DNA from: Dyella amyloliquefaciens
GTDB taxonomy: Bacteria > Pseudomonadota > Gammaproteobacteria > Xanthomonadales > Rhodanobacteraceae
Assembly: GCF_004296575.1 (NCBI RefSeq)
Contig: NZ_SAYT01000004.1
Coordinates: 124,001-188,000, forward strand
DNA length: 64,000 nucleotides
Reading direction: 5' to 3'
Notes under the pieces: model-generated
The model's input: the letters and a program-made list of their open reading frames with translations, nothing else
Database searches by the model: none
What the model was told of the DNA's origin: nothing
Shown here: piece by piece, positions 32,218-40,902 of the stretch
Numbering within the stretch: position 1 is the first letter of the stretch
How the letters are laid out: every line of letters starts with the position of its first letter
Position numbers and translations under genes: made by a program

Positions 32218-34707
32218 TTACTGACAGGCTTCGCAGTACTCGGGGTTCTCGAGCGAGCAGAACACCGCGGCCGTCGCCTGTTCCTGGTCCGCCACCGGCG
32301 CCGGCTTCGCGGCAGGTGCCGCGGACACCGTGGTCTTGGCGATCTTCGTGGCCGGGCGCGAGCGCAGGTAGTAGGTGGTCTTGATGCCGGACTTCCACGC
32401 GTACATGTACATGGAGCTGAGCTGACCGATGTTCGGGTTTTCCATGAACAGGTTCAGCGACTGGCTCTGGTCGATGTACGCACCGCGCGCGGCGCCCAGG
32501 TCGATCAAGGCCTTCTGCGGCAGCTCCCACACGGTGCGGTAGATGGTGCGCAGGCGTTCCGGGATCGCGCTGATGCCCTGGATCGAACCTTCCGCCAGCT
32601 TGATCGCGTCGCGCACTTCCGACGTCCACAGGCCCAGCGTCTTCAGCTCTTCCACCAGGTAGCGGTTCACCACCAGGAAGTCGCCGGACAGCGTCTCGCG
32701 CTTGAACAGGTTGCTCACCTGCGGCTCGATGCACTCATAGCAACCGGCAATCGAGGCAATGGTGGCGGTCGGTGCGATGGCGATCAGCAGCGAGTTGCGC
32801 AGACCCTTCGCCTTGATCGATTCACGCAGCGCATCCCAGCGTGCCTGGTCGTTCGGCGTGGCGTTGGTCCAGTAGTCGAACTGCAGTTCGCCGTTGGCGG
32901 CGCGGCTCTCGGCAAAGCCCGGGTGCGCACCGTGTTCCATCGCCAGCTCGTTCGACTGGGACAGCGCGTTGAAGTAGATCTCCTCGGCGATGCGCGTGGA
33001 CAGCGCCAGCGCTTCGGCCGAATCGAACGGCAGGCGCAGCTTGAAGAACACGTCCTGCAGGCCCATCACACCCAGACCGACCGGGCGCCACTTGTTGTTG
33101 GCGACCTTGGCGGTGTCGATCGGATAGAAGTTCAGGTCGATCACGCGATCCAGCTGGCGCACCGCGGTGCGCACCGTGGCGGCGAGCTTGTCTAAGTCGA
33201 AGCGGCCATCGACCACGTGGCGCGACAGGTTCACCGAACCCAGGTTGCACACCGCCGTTTCCTCGGCATTGGTGACTTCCAGGATCTCGGTGCACAGGTT
33301 CGACAGGTGGATGACGTTTTCCGCCTTCGCCGTCTGGTTGCTGGTGGCGTTGCTGCGATCCTTGAAGGTCATCCAGCCATTGCCGGTCTGCGCCAGCGTG
33401 CGCAGCATGCGGGCATACAGCTCGCGCGCCTTCACCTTCTTCACGGCGAGGCCGGCGGCCTCCGCTTCACGGTACGCCTTTTCAAACGTCTCGCCCCAGC
33501 TGTCCACGAAGTGCGGCACCACCTTGGGATCGAACAGCGACCACTCGCCGTCAATCTCCACGCGGCGCATGAACTCGTCCGGGATCCAGTTGGCGAGGTT
33601 GAGGTTGTGCGTGCGGCGAGCATCGTCACCGGTGTTGTCGCGCAGCTCGAGGAATTCCTCGATGTCGCCGTGCCACGGCTCCAGGTACACGCAGGCCGCG
33701 CCCTTGCGCTTGCCGCCCTGGTTCACGGCGGCCACGGAGGCGTCCAGCGTCTTCAGCCACGGCACCAGGCCGTTGGAATGGCCGTTGGTGCCCTTGATCA
33801 GCGAACCGCGCGAACGCACGCGCGAGTAGGCCAGGCCGATGCCGCCGGCGAACTTGCTCAGCTTGGCGACGTCGCCGTACTTCTCGTAGATCGATTCCAG
33901 CGAGTCGGACGGCGAGTCGAGCAGGAAGCAGGAGCTGAGCTGCTCGTGCGCCGTGCCCGAGTTGAACAGCGTCGGCGAGCTGGCGATGTATTCCAGCGAG
34001 GACAGCAGGCGGTACAGCTCCAGCGTCTCGCCGATCTCGCTGCCGCCCAGCGCGCACGCGATGCGCATGAAGAAGTGCTGCGGCGTCTCGATCACCTTGC
34101 GCAGCTGCGGGTGGCGCAGCAGGTAGCGGTCGTACACCGTGCGCAGGCCGAAGTATTCGAAGCGGCGCGTGGCGAGCGGATCGATCGCGTCGTTGAGCTT
34201 GCGCGAGTTGGCCACCACGAAGTCACGCAGGCGGTCGTTGACGATGCCGAGCTCGGCGCCGCGCGCGATCGACTGCGAGAAGCTCTGGATTTCCTGGCCG
34301 CTCACTTCCTTATCGACGTACGCGCCCAGCAGGCGCGCGGCGAGCTGGCCGTATTCGGGCTCTTCGGCGGTGAGCGCGGCGGCGGTGCGGATGGACAGCT
34401 CGTCCAGTTCCTGCGTGGTGGCGCCGTCGTACAGGCCACCGATGGTCTTGAGCGCGACGCGCAGCGGGTCGACCGCATGCAGGCCTTCGCTGCTGCGGGT
34501 CACGGCGCGGACGATCTTGTTCACGTCCACGGTTTCCTGGCGACCGTTGCGCTTGGTCACGCGCATCTGGCCAGGGTTGTGCGGCGGGGTCAGTGCGAAC
34601 GGGGTATCCGCGCGCGGTGCCTCGGCCACGACGCTGTCGGCAGGGAAAGCGGGACTGTCGGCGCGCCCGTCTTCACGTTCGCGGCCGGTGGTATCGATAG
34701 GTTGCAT
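32218..34707 (-). CDS. nrdA: Ribonucleotide reductase alpha subunit, class Ia (NrdA)
   Basis: An 829-residue catalytic subunit. After a 45-residue leader comes an ATP-cone (RVTKRNGRQETVDVNKIVRAVTRS), the allosteric activity site. The active-site residues are present: Cys in EQLSSCFLLD and Cys in TAVCNLGSVNL form the redox pair, N-L-C-T-E-I holds the thiyl Cys and Glu, and TTYYLR carries the two radical-transfer tyrosines. The protein ends CEACQ, the C-x2-C relay for thioredoxin. It reduces NDPs to dNDPs. A long 5' leader with a cobalamin riboswitch precedes it, so expression should fall when B12 is plentiful. Confidence 0.96.
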   Translation of the reverse strand: MQPIDTTGREREDGRADSPAFPADSVVAEAPRADTPFALTPPHNPGQMRVTKRNGRQETVDVNKIVRAVTRSSEGLHAVDPLRVALKTIGGLYDGATTQELDELSIRTAAALTAEEPEYGQLAARLLGAYVDKEVSGQEIQSFSQSIARGAELGIVNDRLRDFVVANSRKLNDAIDPLATRRFEYFGLRTVYDRYLLRHPQLRKVIETPQHFFMRIACALGGSEIGETLELYRLLSSLEYIASSPTLFNSGTAHEQLSSCFLLDSPSDSLESIYEKYGDVAKLSKFAGGIGLAYSRVRSRGSLIKGTNGHSNGLVPWLKTLDASVAAVNQGGKRKGAACVYLEPWHGDIEEFLELRDNTGDDARRTHNLNLANWIPDEFMRRVEIDGEWSLFDPKVVPHFVDSWGETFEKAYREAEAAGLAVKKVKARELYARMLRTLAQTGNGWMTFKDRSNATSNQTAKAENVIHLSNLCTEILEVTNAEETAVCNLGSVNLSRHVVDGRFDLDKLAATVRTAVRQLDRVIDLNFYPIDTAKVANNKWRPVGLGVMGLQDVFFKLRLPFDSAEALALSTRIAEEIYFNALSQSNELAMEHGAHPGFAESRAANGELQFDYWTNATPNDQARWDALRESIKAKGLRNSLLIAIAPTATIASIAGCYECIEPQVSNLFKRETLSGDFLVVNRYLVEELKTLGLWTSEVRDAIKLAEGSIQGISAIPERLRTIYRTVWELPQKALIDLGAARGAYIDQSQSLNLFMENPNIGQLSSMYMYAWKSGIKTTYYLRSRPATKIAKTTVSAAPAAKPAPVADQEQATAAVFCSLENPEYCEACQ

Positions 34708-34859
34708 GGCGACTTCGCTCCAAGCTTGGTCATCAACCGCCTGCTCCCGCGCGCAGGGCTGAAAGGAAAGGAGCAGTGGAGCTTCACGGACGGCCGAGCA
34801 GCAGGGCAGCGCCCCGCGCGTCGACGCGCTTCCCCGCGGAAGCCGCCACTACTCACCGT

Positions 34860-35065
34860 GGTGCATGGCCACGGCTGTCGGCAGGTCTTCGGACTCACGG
34901 ACGAGGGTCTTTCGACCCGCCTACTCGCTCCCGCTTCCCAGCAGCTGAGGGCCAGTGCGTTGTTGGCTTTCGTTTCCGTTTACCGCTGCGGGGCAGCTCC
35001 GGATTCTCACCGGATTCCCTATTAAGCCAGTCCGACCATAGGTCTGAGAGTGGCACCGACGGGGC
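34860..35065 (-). ncRNA. Cobalamin (B12) riboswitch upstream of nrdA
   Basis: Read on the minus strand, the segment shows the conserved B12-box core: GGGAATCCGGTGAGAATCCGG followed by AGCTGCCCCGCAGCGGTAA, a variable arm, then GAGTCCGAAGACCTGCC. These are the hallmark J6/3-P4-P6 and B12-box elements. It lies about 150-360 bases upstream of the nrdA start. A CTGCTCC/GGAGCAG stem near 34741-34777, between the riboswitch and the ribosome site, could be the expression platform. Binding of cobalamin should reduce nrdAB expression. Confidence 0.93.
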
Positions 35066-35117
35066 ACAACATATCGGGCTCGATCGGGTGGGTCAACCCA
35101 ATAACTTGTGGATGGGG

Positions 35118-35126
35118 CGTGGATAA
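35118..35126. promoter_or_regulatory. DnaA-box-like site upstream of nrdA
   Basis: On the minus strand TTATCCACG differs at one position from the DnaA box TTATCCACA. A second TGTGGAT lies 11 bp away (CATCCACAA on the minus strand). Control of nrdAB by DnaA is known in E. coli; here it is only suggested. Confidence 0.3.
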
Positions 35127-35288
35127 CTCGAAAAAGATCAGGCTGCTGGGAGGTTTATCGCGTCCCTAGGAATTTTGCCCAGGGCCCGCGCGAGGCCGGC
35201 TGTGACGGGTGCCTTTGGCGGGCGGCGTTGCGGCTCGTCCCGCTGCCCGGCAAGCTGCCCGCTCGTCTAACGGGGAAGGGATGGGTCG

Positions 35289-36536
35289 ATGGGACACCCG
35301 TTGTTGCTTGTGCAGTTGCTCGTGATCATCGCGGCCTCGCGGCTGCTGGCCTGGCTGCTGCGGGGGCTCGGCCAACCGGCCGTCGTGGGGGAGATGCTGG
35401 CCGGGCTGGCGCTCGGGCCGCTGCTGTTCGGCGCGTTGGCGCCAGGATGGCAGGCGAGCCTGTTTCCCGCCGACAGCCTCGGCGCCCTGCAAAGCCTGAG
35501 CACGCTGGGCCTGGTGTTGTTCATGACGGTGGTGGGCGCCGAATTGCGCGTGCCCACCGGTGGGCGGCTGTTGAGGCCGGCGGCGTGGATCGGCGGGCTG
35601 GCATTCGCATTGCCCGGCCTGTTGGCACTCGGCATTTCGCCATGGCTGTTCCGCGGCTACGCACCCGCCGGCGTGTCGTACGGGCCGTTTGCGATGTTCA
35701 TGGCCACGGCTTGCGCGATCACGGCGCTGCCCGTGATGGCGCGCATCGTGAAGGAGCGCGGACTCACCGACAGTCTTCCGGGACGCCTCGGCATTGCCGC
35801 CGCTGCCGTGGCCGATGTGCTGGCCTGGGTGGCGCTCGCCCTGGTGGTGGCCTTGATCAGCGCGCACGGCAACTGGCTGCCGTTCTGGCGAACCATGGGT
35901 GGGCTGTTGCTGCTGCTCGGCATGGCCTGGTTCGCGTTGCGTCCGTCGTGCGCGTGGCTGCTGGCGCGGCATGCGCCCGATGGGCATGCGAGCGGTGCGG
36001 TGCTCGCGTTCCTGCTGGCCGGCGCGATCGGTTGCGCCGCAATTACCGAATGGCTGGGACTGCACGCCGTGTTCGGTGCGTTCCTGTTCGGCTTGTGCCT
36101 GCCGCGCGACGACCGGCTGTTGCAGGGCCTGATCGAGCACGTGGAACACGTCACCCTGGCGACGCTGTTGCCGGTGTTCTTCGTGCTTGCGGGACTGAGC
36201 ACCACCGCGCAGCTGTTGAGTGCGGATGCCGGCCTGGCGCTAGCGCTCGTGCTTGCTGTTTCGATCCTCGGCAAGCTCATCGGTGGCACGGCCGGTGCGC
36301 GCATATCCGGTCAGGGCTGGCGCGACAGCCTCGCCATTGGCTCGCTGATGAATGCGCGCGGCATGATGGAGCTCATCGTGATCAAGGTGGGCCTGGACGC
36401 CGGTGTGATCACGCCGGCGATGTTCACCATCCTGCTGGTGATGGCGATCGTCACCACGATGATGACGACGCCGATGGTGGCAGCGTTTCATCGTGGCGCC
36501 GTTGCATCGGGAGCGCAACGCCGGCTCCTCGACTGA
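35289..36536 (+). CDS. CPA2-type cation/proton antiporter
   Basis: A 415-residue protein with about twelve membrane helices and the monovalent cation:proton antiporter-2 layout. Marks are LRGLGQPAVVGEMLAGLALGP near the N-terminus, TVVGAELRVP, ATACAITALPVMARIVKERGL, the D-containing helix AAAVADVLAWVALALV, HAVFGAFLFGLCLPRDD and the closing SLMNARGMMELIVIKVGLDAGVITPAMFTILLVMAIVTTMMTTP. These exchange Na or K for protons. No RCK/TrkA domain follows, unlike KefB/C. GGGAAGGG precedes the ATG. It starts on the plus strand after the nrdA promoter region. Confidence 0.88.
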   Translation: MGHPLLLVQLLVIIAASRLLAWLLRGLGQPAVVGEMLAGLALGPLLFGALAPGWQASLFPADSLGALQSLSTLGLVLFMTVVGAELRVPTGGRLLRPAAWIGGLAFALPGLLALGISPWLFRGYAPAGVSYGPFAMFMATACAITALPVMARIVKERGLTDSLPGRLGIAAAAVADVLAWVALALVVALISAHGNWLPFWRTMGGLLLLLGMAWFALRPSCAWLLARHAPDGHASGAVLAFLLAGAIGCAAITEWLGLHAVFGAFLFGLCLPRDDRLLQGLIEHVEHVTLATLLPVFFVLAGLSTTAQLLSADAGLALALVLAVSILGKLIGGTAGARISGQGWRDSLAIGSLMNARGMMELIVIKVGLDAGVITPAMFTILLVMAIVTTMMTTPMVAAFHRGAVASGAQRRLLD

Positions 36537-36546
36537 TCGCTGAACC

Positions 36547-37410
36547 TTAGTTCGGCGCCAGTGGCTTCTGCAAGGTCGGCCCGATACCTAGCTGGTGAAC
36601 TCCACTGTCTGCCGTGGAATCCGGAGCTTCGGCGAGTAGCGCTCGGTCCTGCAGCCACGGGATGTCCTCGCGAGGGCCGCGCACATAGATTTCCCATGTG
36701 CCGTAGTCATTGCCGGTGTGGCTATCGAACGCCGGATTGTTGAAGTCGTGCAGATGGAATTTGACCGGTACCCGGCTGTACCAATAGGGCTGCCCCGCCT
36801 CTAAGCCTGCGGACGGGACCTCGAACGTCGACCGCTTGATGGCTCTTATCGAGGCGGCAGCGAGATCCCTGCGGTAGATTGCTTCCTCACCGCGGGTCAC
36901 ATACTGATGCAGGTTCACCTGTTCTGCATCCGCATCGAGCACGTGTCCGTCGCGACCAACGCGCGCAAGCACATACACCGTTCCGGAAACGCGCCCCTCG
37001 TAGGACCTGCGCGGATAGCTCGGTCGTACGCGATCCTTCCAATGCATAACCTCATTGGCCGGACGGTTGGCATCTTCGAAGTGCGCAGAAGCGAGGCGAA
37101 GCGTGGTGTGCCTTCCATCGACATCGGTGGCGACAATACGCATGGTCATGTCTTCTTCGACGGGCGCCGCCGGCTCATGGACGAACATGAGCTTCCACGT
37201 AGCGATGTTCTGCTTGATCAGATCGATGACCGGCGGAGGAAGCTTGTCGGGCTCTCGAAGACTGTAACTGATGATGCTGCCGTCGGGATTCAGCACCGCC
37301 TTGCCTTCGACCAGCATGCTGGCCTCGACCTGATGGCGGAGATCGTCTGCCAGCGCGCCATTGGCAAGCAGCGCGGCCAGGAAAACCGTAGCCAGAGAAA
37401 GGGCACGCAT
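36547..37410 (-). CDS. Secreted protein with TonB-C-like domain
   Basis: A 287-residue protein with a Sec signal (MRALSLATVFLAALLANGALA). The middle carries RVRPSYPRRSYEGRVSGTVYVLARVGRDGHVLDADAEQVN, which fits the Pro-x-Tyr-Pro...Gly-x-Val...Val-x-x-x-Gly pattern of the TonB C-terminal fold, although no TM anchor or Pro-rich spacer is present, so it is not a true TonB. The N-terminal part (MLVEGKAVLNPDGSIISYSLREPDKLPPPVIDLIKQNIATWKL) is shared by a group of Xanthomonadales proteins of unknown role. GGGGGAA lies before the ATG. It converges with the antiporter gene. Confidence 0.6.
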   Translation of the reverse strand: MRALSLATVFLAALLANGALADDLRHQVEASMLVEGKAVLNPDGSIISYSLREPDKLPPPVIDLIKQNIATWKLMFVHEPAAPVEEDMTMRIVATDVDGRHTTLRLASAHFEDANRPANEVMHWKDRVRPSYPRRSYEGRVSGTVYVLARVGRDGHVLDADAEQVNLHQYVTRGEEAIYRRDLAAASIRAIKRSTFEVPSAGLEAGQPYWYSRVPVKFHLHDFNNPAFDSHTGNDYGTWEIYVRGPREDIPWLQDRALLAEAPDSTADSGVHQLGIGPTLQKPLAPN

Positions 37411-37502
37411 GGTCTATTCCCCCGAAAAGACGAGCGCAGTCTAATCACGGCGTTCGGCAGGTAGCAACGTTAGGTTGCCACCTGCCGTGACGGTGCAAAC
37501 CC

Positions 37503-39575
37503 TTACCAGATCCGCACCCGCTCCTTCGGATCGAGATACAGCTTTTCCCCAGCCTGAACTCCAAACGCCTGATACCACGCATCGAGATTGCGCACCGGCC
37601 CATTCACGCGGAACTTGCGGGGCGAGTGTGGATCGCTGGTGACCTGGCGGCGGATCGCGTCGTCGGTGAGCTTGCCGCGCCACGCCTGCGCCCAGCCCAG
37701 GAAGACGCGCTGGTCGCCGGTGAGGCCGTCGATCACCGGGGCGGGTTTTCCATGCAGCGAGGCGTGGTAGGCGTCGAGGGCGAGCGTGAGGCCGCCGAGG
37801 TCGGCGATGTTCTCGCCCATGGTGAGGTTGCCGTTGATGTGCACGCCGGTGATCGGCTGGAACGCGTCGTACTGCGCACCGAGCTTCTTCGCGCGTTCAT
37901 CGAAGGCCTTGGCGTCGGCGGGCGTCCACCAGTCGCGCAGGTTGCCGTCGGCGTCGATCTTGCGGCCCTCGTCGTCGAAGCCGTGCGTGAGCTCGTGGCC
38001 GATCACGCCGCCGATGGCGCCGTAGTTGATGGCCGGATCGGCGTAGGGATCGAAGATCGGCGGCTGCAGGATGGCGGCGGGAAACACGATGTCGCGCAGC
38101 GAGCCGTTGTAGGCGTCGTTGGTCTGCGGCGTCATCGACCAGTCGCTGCGATCGACTGCGCCGTTGAGGCGGTTCACGTAGAACGACCAGTCCGCCTTGG
38201 CGGCGTTCAACACATTGCCGACAAGGTCGTCGGGACGAGTGGTCACGTTCGAGTAGTCGCGCGGATGATCCGGGTAGCCGACCTTGATGGTGTAGGTATC
38301 CAGCTTGCGCAGTGCTTCCTCGCGCGTCTTGGGTCCCATCCAGTCGAGCTTCTCGATGCGCACGCGATAAGCCGCCTTGAGGTTGGCCACCAGCTCCTCG
38401 ATCTTCGCCTTGGACGACGCGGGGAAGTACCTGGCCGTGTAGAGCTCGCCGACGCCCCAGCCGAGATTGCCGAAGCAGGAGAGGCGGTCGCCCACGCCAC
38501 AATCCCCGCCGGATACGGCATGCACGGCTCGCTTCCAGCGTGCTTCCTGCTGCTGCTGTCCCGACAGCGTCTTGTCATGCATCTCGAAGTACGCGTCCTG
38601 GAACGGCTTGGACAGGTAGTAGGCGGCGTTGTCCGCGATGCGTGCGGCCTGCCATGCCTGGATGGTGGTGACCGGTGTCTTCGCATACAGCGCGGAGAGC
38701 TTCGGGAAGGCGGTCTTCTCCGCCACCACGATCTGCTTGAGATCGCCGAGCTGGGCCGATGCCAGGTAGTCGTGCCAGGCAAAACCGGGCGCCAGCTTCT
38801 GCAGGTCCTGCACGCTCATCGGGTTGTACATGGCGACCGGGTCGCGCTGCGCCACCTTGTCCCAGCTGGCCTGGGCGATCGCGGTTTCGAAGGCCACCAC
38901 GTCCTTGGCCGCCGCATCGGGGTTGGGCCAGTCGACGAGGGTGAGCAGTTGGGCGACATAGGCCTGGTACGCGGCCTTCTCCTTGGCGAAGGCCGGCTTG
39001 AGGTAGTAGTCGCGGTCGGGCAGCCCGAGACCCGCCTGGGTGACGTACACCGCGTAGCGCGAGTTGTCCTTGAGATCCACGTCGAACACGAGGTCGAACA
39101 GCGCGCCGTCGAAATCCGTGCCGGTACGTCCCATCAAGGCGGCCTGCGCATCGCGCGTGGTGGCCTTGCGCACGGCCTCGAGCTGCGGCGCGATGGGCTT
39201 GGCGCCAAGTGCATCGATATGCGCCTCGTCCATGTAGGACTGGTAGAAGTTGCCGACCTTGCCTTCGAGCGAGGTGCCGGGCGCATGGCTCTGTGCGGCA
39301 CCCTCCATCAACGTGTGCAGCCGCTGCTCGGTGAGGTCCGTCATGGCCAGGCGCAGGCTGACCGCCGGCTTGTCGGGCGGGATGGGCGTGTGGTCCAGCC
39401 AGGTACCGTTGGCGTAACGGAAGAAATCGTCGCCCGGTTTCGTCGCGGTATCCGCACCGGCCCGATCGAATCCCCATGTGCCGTACTGCGGCTTGGTTGT
39501 CGCCGGGTCGGCGGCATGGGCGACACCGAAGACCAACGCGCTCATGCAAGCGACCGCCAGGATCCTGCTGACCAT
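37503..39575 (-). CDS. M13 family metalloendopeptidase
   Basis: A 690-residue secreted zinc peptidase of the neprilysin type with a signal peptide (MVSRILAVACMSALVFGVAHA). The catalytic motifs are clear: the zinc helix VIGHELTHGFDDEGRKIDADGN (H-E-x-x-H), the third ligand in ENIADLGG (E-x-x-x-D), and the NAYNG substrate block (QTNDAYNGS). The N-terminal M13 domain begins PGDDFFRYANGTWLDHTPIPPD. It cleaves peptides, usually on the N-side of hydrophobic residues, in the periplasm. The ATG at 39575 has GGAG upstream; the longer frame is not convincing. The end at 37503 is followed by the TonB-C-like gene on the same strand. Confidence 0.93.
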   Translation of the reverse strand: MVSRILAVACMSALVFGVAHAADPATTKPQYGTWGFDRAGADTATKPGDDFFRYANGTWLDHTPIPPDKPAVSLRLAMTDLTEQRLHTLMEGAAQSHAPGTSLEGKVGNFYQSYMDEAHIDALGAKPIAPQLEAVRKATTRDAQAALMGRTGTDFDGALFDLVFDVDLKDNSRYAVYVTQAGLGLPDRDYYLKPAFAKEKAAYQAYVAQLLTLVDWPNPDAAAKDVVAFETAIAQASWDKVAQRDPVAMYNPMSVQDLQKLAPGFAWHDYLASAQLGDLKQIVVAEKTAFPKLSALYAKTPVTTIQAWQAARIADNAAYYLSKPFQDAYFEMHDKTLSGQQQQEARWKRAVHAVSGGDCGVGDRLSCFGNLGWGVGELYTARYFPASSKAKIEELVANLKAAYRVRIEKLDWMGPKTREEALRKLDTYTIKVGYPDHPRDYSNVTTRPDDLVGNVLNAAKADWSFYVNRLNGAVDRSDWSMTPQTNDAYNGSLRDIVFPAAILQPPIFDPYADPAINYGAIGGVIGHELTHGFDDEGRKIDADGNLRDWWTPADAKAFDERAKKLGAQYDAFQPITGVHINGNLTMGENIADLGGLTLALDAYHASLHGKPAPVIDGLTGDQRVFLGWAQAWRGKLTDDAIRRQVTSDPHSPRKFRVNGPVRNLDAWYQAFGVQAGEKLYLDPKERVRIW

Positions 39576-39665
39576 AAGCACTCCACCGTGTTTGAGGTGA
39601 AGGGATGCTCGCACGGTGGCGGGGTGCTGCCAGTGCTGGAAGTTGTACTTTCCGCGCAAAAGGAA

Positions 39666-39689
39666 ACGGCCCGGCTAGTGCCGGGCCGT
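39666..39689 (-). terminator. Intrinsic terminator of the small secreted protein gene
   Basis: ACGGCCCGGC, loop CTAG-type of four bases, GCCGGGCCGT, then TTTCCTTTT on the minus strand. A strong terminator that separates this gene from the M13 gene downstream. Confidence 0.75.
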
Positions 39690-39711
39690 CGGTCAGTCTG
39701 GATCGAAGGCC

Positions 39712-40074
39712 TTAGCCGGCAGCGCGCTGCTTGTGGATGCGCTGGCTGTCCTTGTTCAGCGACTTGTTGAGGTTCTTCTGTTCCTGCTTGGTGAGGTGAC
39801 CACCATGCTCGGCCTCGTCGCGGCTTTCGCGCGCGGCGATATTGGAGTCCTGCTTCTCGTCGCGGGCAGCCTGCTTGGCGTTGAGCTGGCCATCGGCCAC
39901 GCCGGCCTGGACGCGGTCCTGCTGGTTCTCGAGACGGCTGTTGACTTCACTTACGCGCGGATGGCCGGGAACATTGTCCGGCGACGTGGACTGCGCCATG
40001 GCGCCGGCGCTTGCGAACGCGGCCACCATGGTGAAGGCGATCAGGGTGAAGCGCGACGTCATCTTGGTCTTCAT
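39712..40074 (-). CDS. Small secreted, charged hypothetical protein
   Basis: A 120-residue protein with a Sec signal (MKTKMTSRFTLIAFTMVAAFASAGAMA, cleavage before QSTSPDN). The mature protein is short, very hydrophilic and helical (VNSRLENQQDRVQAGVADGQLNAKQAARDEKQDSNIAARESRDEAEHGGHLTKQEQKNLNKSLNKDSQRI), with repeated N/Q/K/D. It resembles small stress-related periplasmic proteins of Xanthomonadales and Burkholderiales, but no function is known to me. GAGAGG lies near the ATG. Confidence 0.7.
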   Translation of the reverse strand: MKTKMTSRFTLIAFTMVAAFASAGAMAQSTSPDNVPGHPRVSEVNSRLENQQDRVQAGVADGQLNAKQAARDEKQDSNIAARESRDEAEHGGHLTKQEQKNLNKSLNKDSQRIHKQRAAG

Positions 40075-40336
40075 GGCTTGCGATCCTCTCTTCCGGTGGT
40101 TGGAAACAGCAACGGGATCCCTGTGGATGATCCGCTGCTGTTTCGCTGATGGTGTTTCCCCTGCGAGCTTTTCCAGAATGGATGGCTCGATGCGGAGAAC
40201 GAGGGATCACAGTCGCCGTTGACGGGATGACACGCGATTGCCCGGTTTCATTCAGCTGCAGGCAGGTTCCGCGTGATGCAGCACGGCATGTCGTCAGCCA
40301 GCCGACAGCGGTGCGCATGACGAAGGCGTTTCAAGC

Positions 40337-40867
40337 TTACGCGCGGCCTTCGGAAAGGCTGCGCAAACTGCCCAGTCCTTCCTCGAAATCCTTGCCCACC
40401 ATCTTGTCGATATTGAACAGCAGGCCCATCAGCTTGCTGGTGAAACTCGAGCGGCCGTGCATGGCCCAGGTCACCTGTGTGCCGTCACCGCGCGGTTCGA
40501 GCACGAATTCGGCCGTGTTGGTGGCCTTGAAGGGCGCGAAGAACTCCAGCCTGATCTCGATGCGCGCGGACGGCGTGGACTCGGTGATCTGCATGCGTCC
40601 ACTGCCGATGTTCTTGTTGCCGCTCCATCCATACGTCGCGCCTTCACCGGCATTCGGTCCTTCGTAGCTGCGTTCCATGGTGGGGTCCTTGCGCTCATAC
40701 GGCGACCACGCCTGCCAGTGGCGGAAATCGTTGATGAAGGGAAAGACCCGTTCCGGCGATGCCTGGATGGTGGCGGTTCGTTCGATGCGGAACTGGTCGG
40801 GGCGCATGGCCGCCACGCCGAGCAGCGCGGCGATGACGAGCAGGATGATGACGATGGCGATTAGCAT
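40337..40867 (-). CDS. SRPBCC (START-like) family protein with N-terminal anchor
   Basis: A 176-residue protein: one membrane helix (MLIAIVIILLVIAALLGVAAM) then the START/Bet-v1-like fold seen in polyketide cyclase/dehydrase families, with FRIERTATIQASPERVFPFINDFRHWQAWSPYERKDPTMERSYEGP and a C-terminal helix MGLLFNIDKMVGKDFEEGLGSLRSL. Ligand unknown. It is 36 bp after the GST gene on the same strand, at the end of the 40.3-44.4 kb cluster, so it is probably co-regulated with YceI and GST. Confidence 0.85.
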   Translation of the reverse strand: MLIAIVIILLVIAALLGVAAMRPDQFRIERTATIQASPERVFPFINDFRHWQAWSPYERKDPTMERSYEGPNAGEGATYGWSGNKNIGSGRMQITESTPSARIEIRLEFFAPFKATNTAEFVLEPRGDGTQVTWAMHGRSSFTSKLMGLLFNIDKMVGKDFEEGLGSLRSLSEGRA

Positions 40868-40902
40868 GATGTGACTCCTTGATGGATCGTTGCGGACCGG
40901 CG

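Noticed and set aside
33217-35025. 602-codon plus-strand frame across nrdA and the riboswitch
   Set aside because: Shadow of nrdA; it also crosses the riboswitch, which could not be coding.
35065-35085. NrdR box upstream of nrdA
   Set aside because: Only one half (ATATGTTGTG on the minus strand) fits; the left half does not, and no second box at the usual spacing was seen.
36488-36697. Small frames at the antiporter/TonB-C-like convergence
   Set aside because: Overlap two real gene ends and have no independent support.
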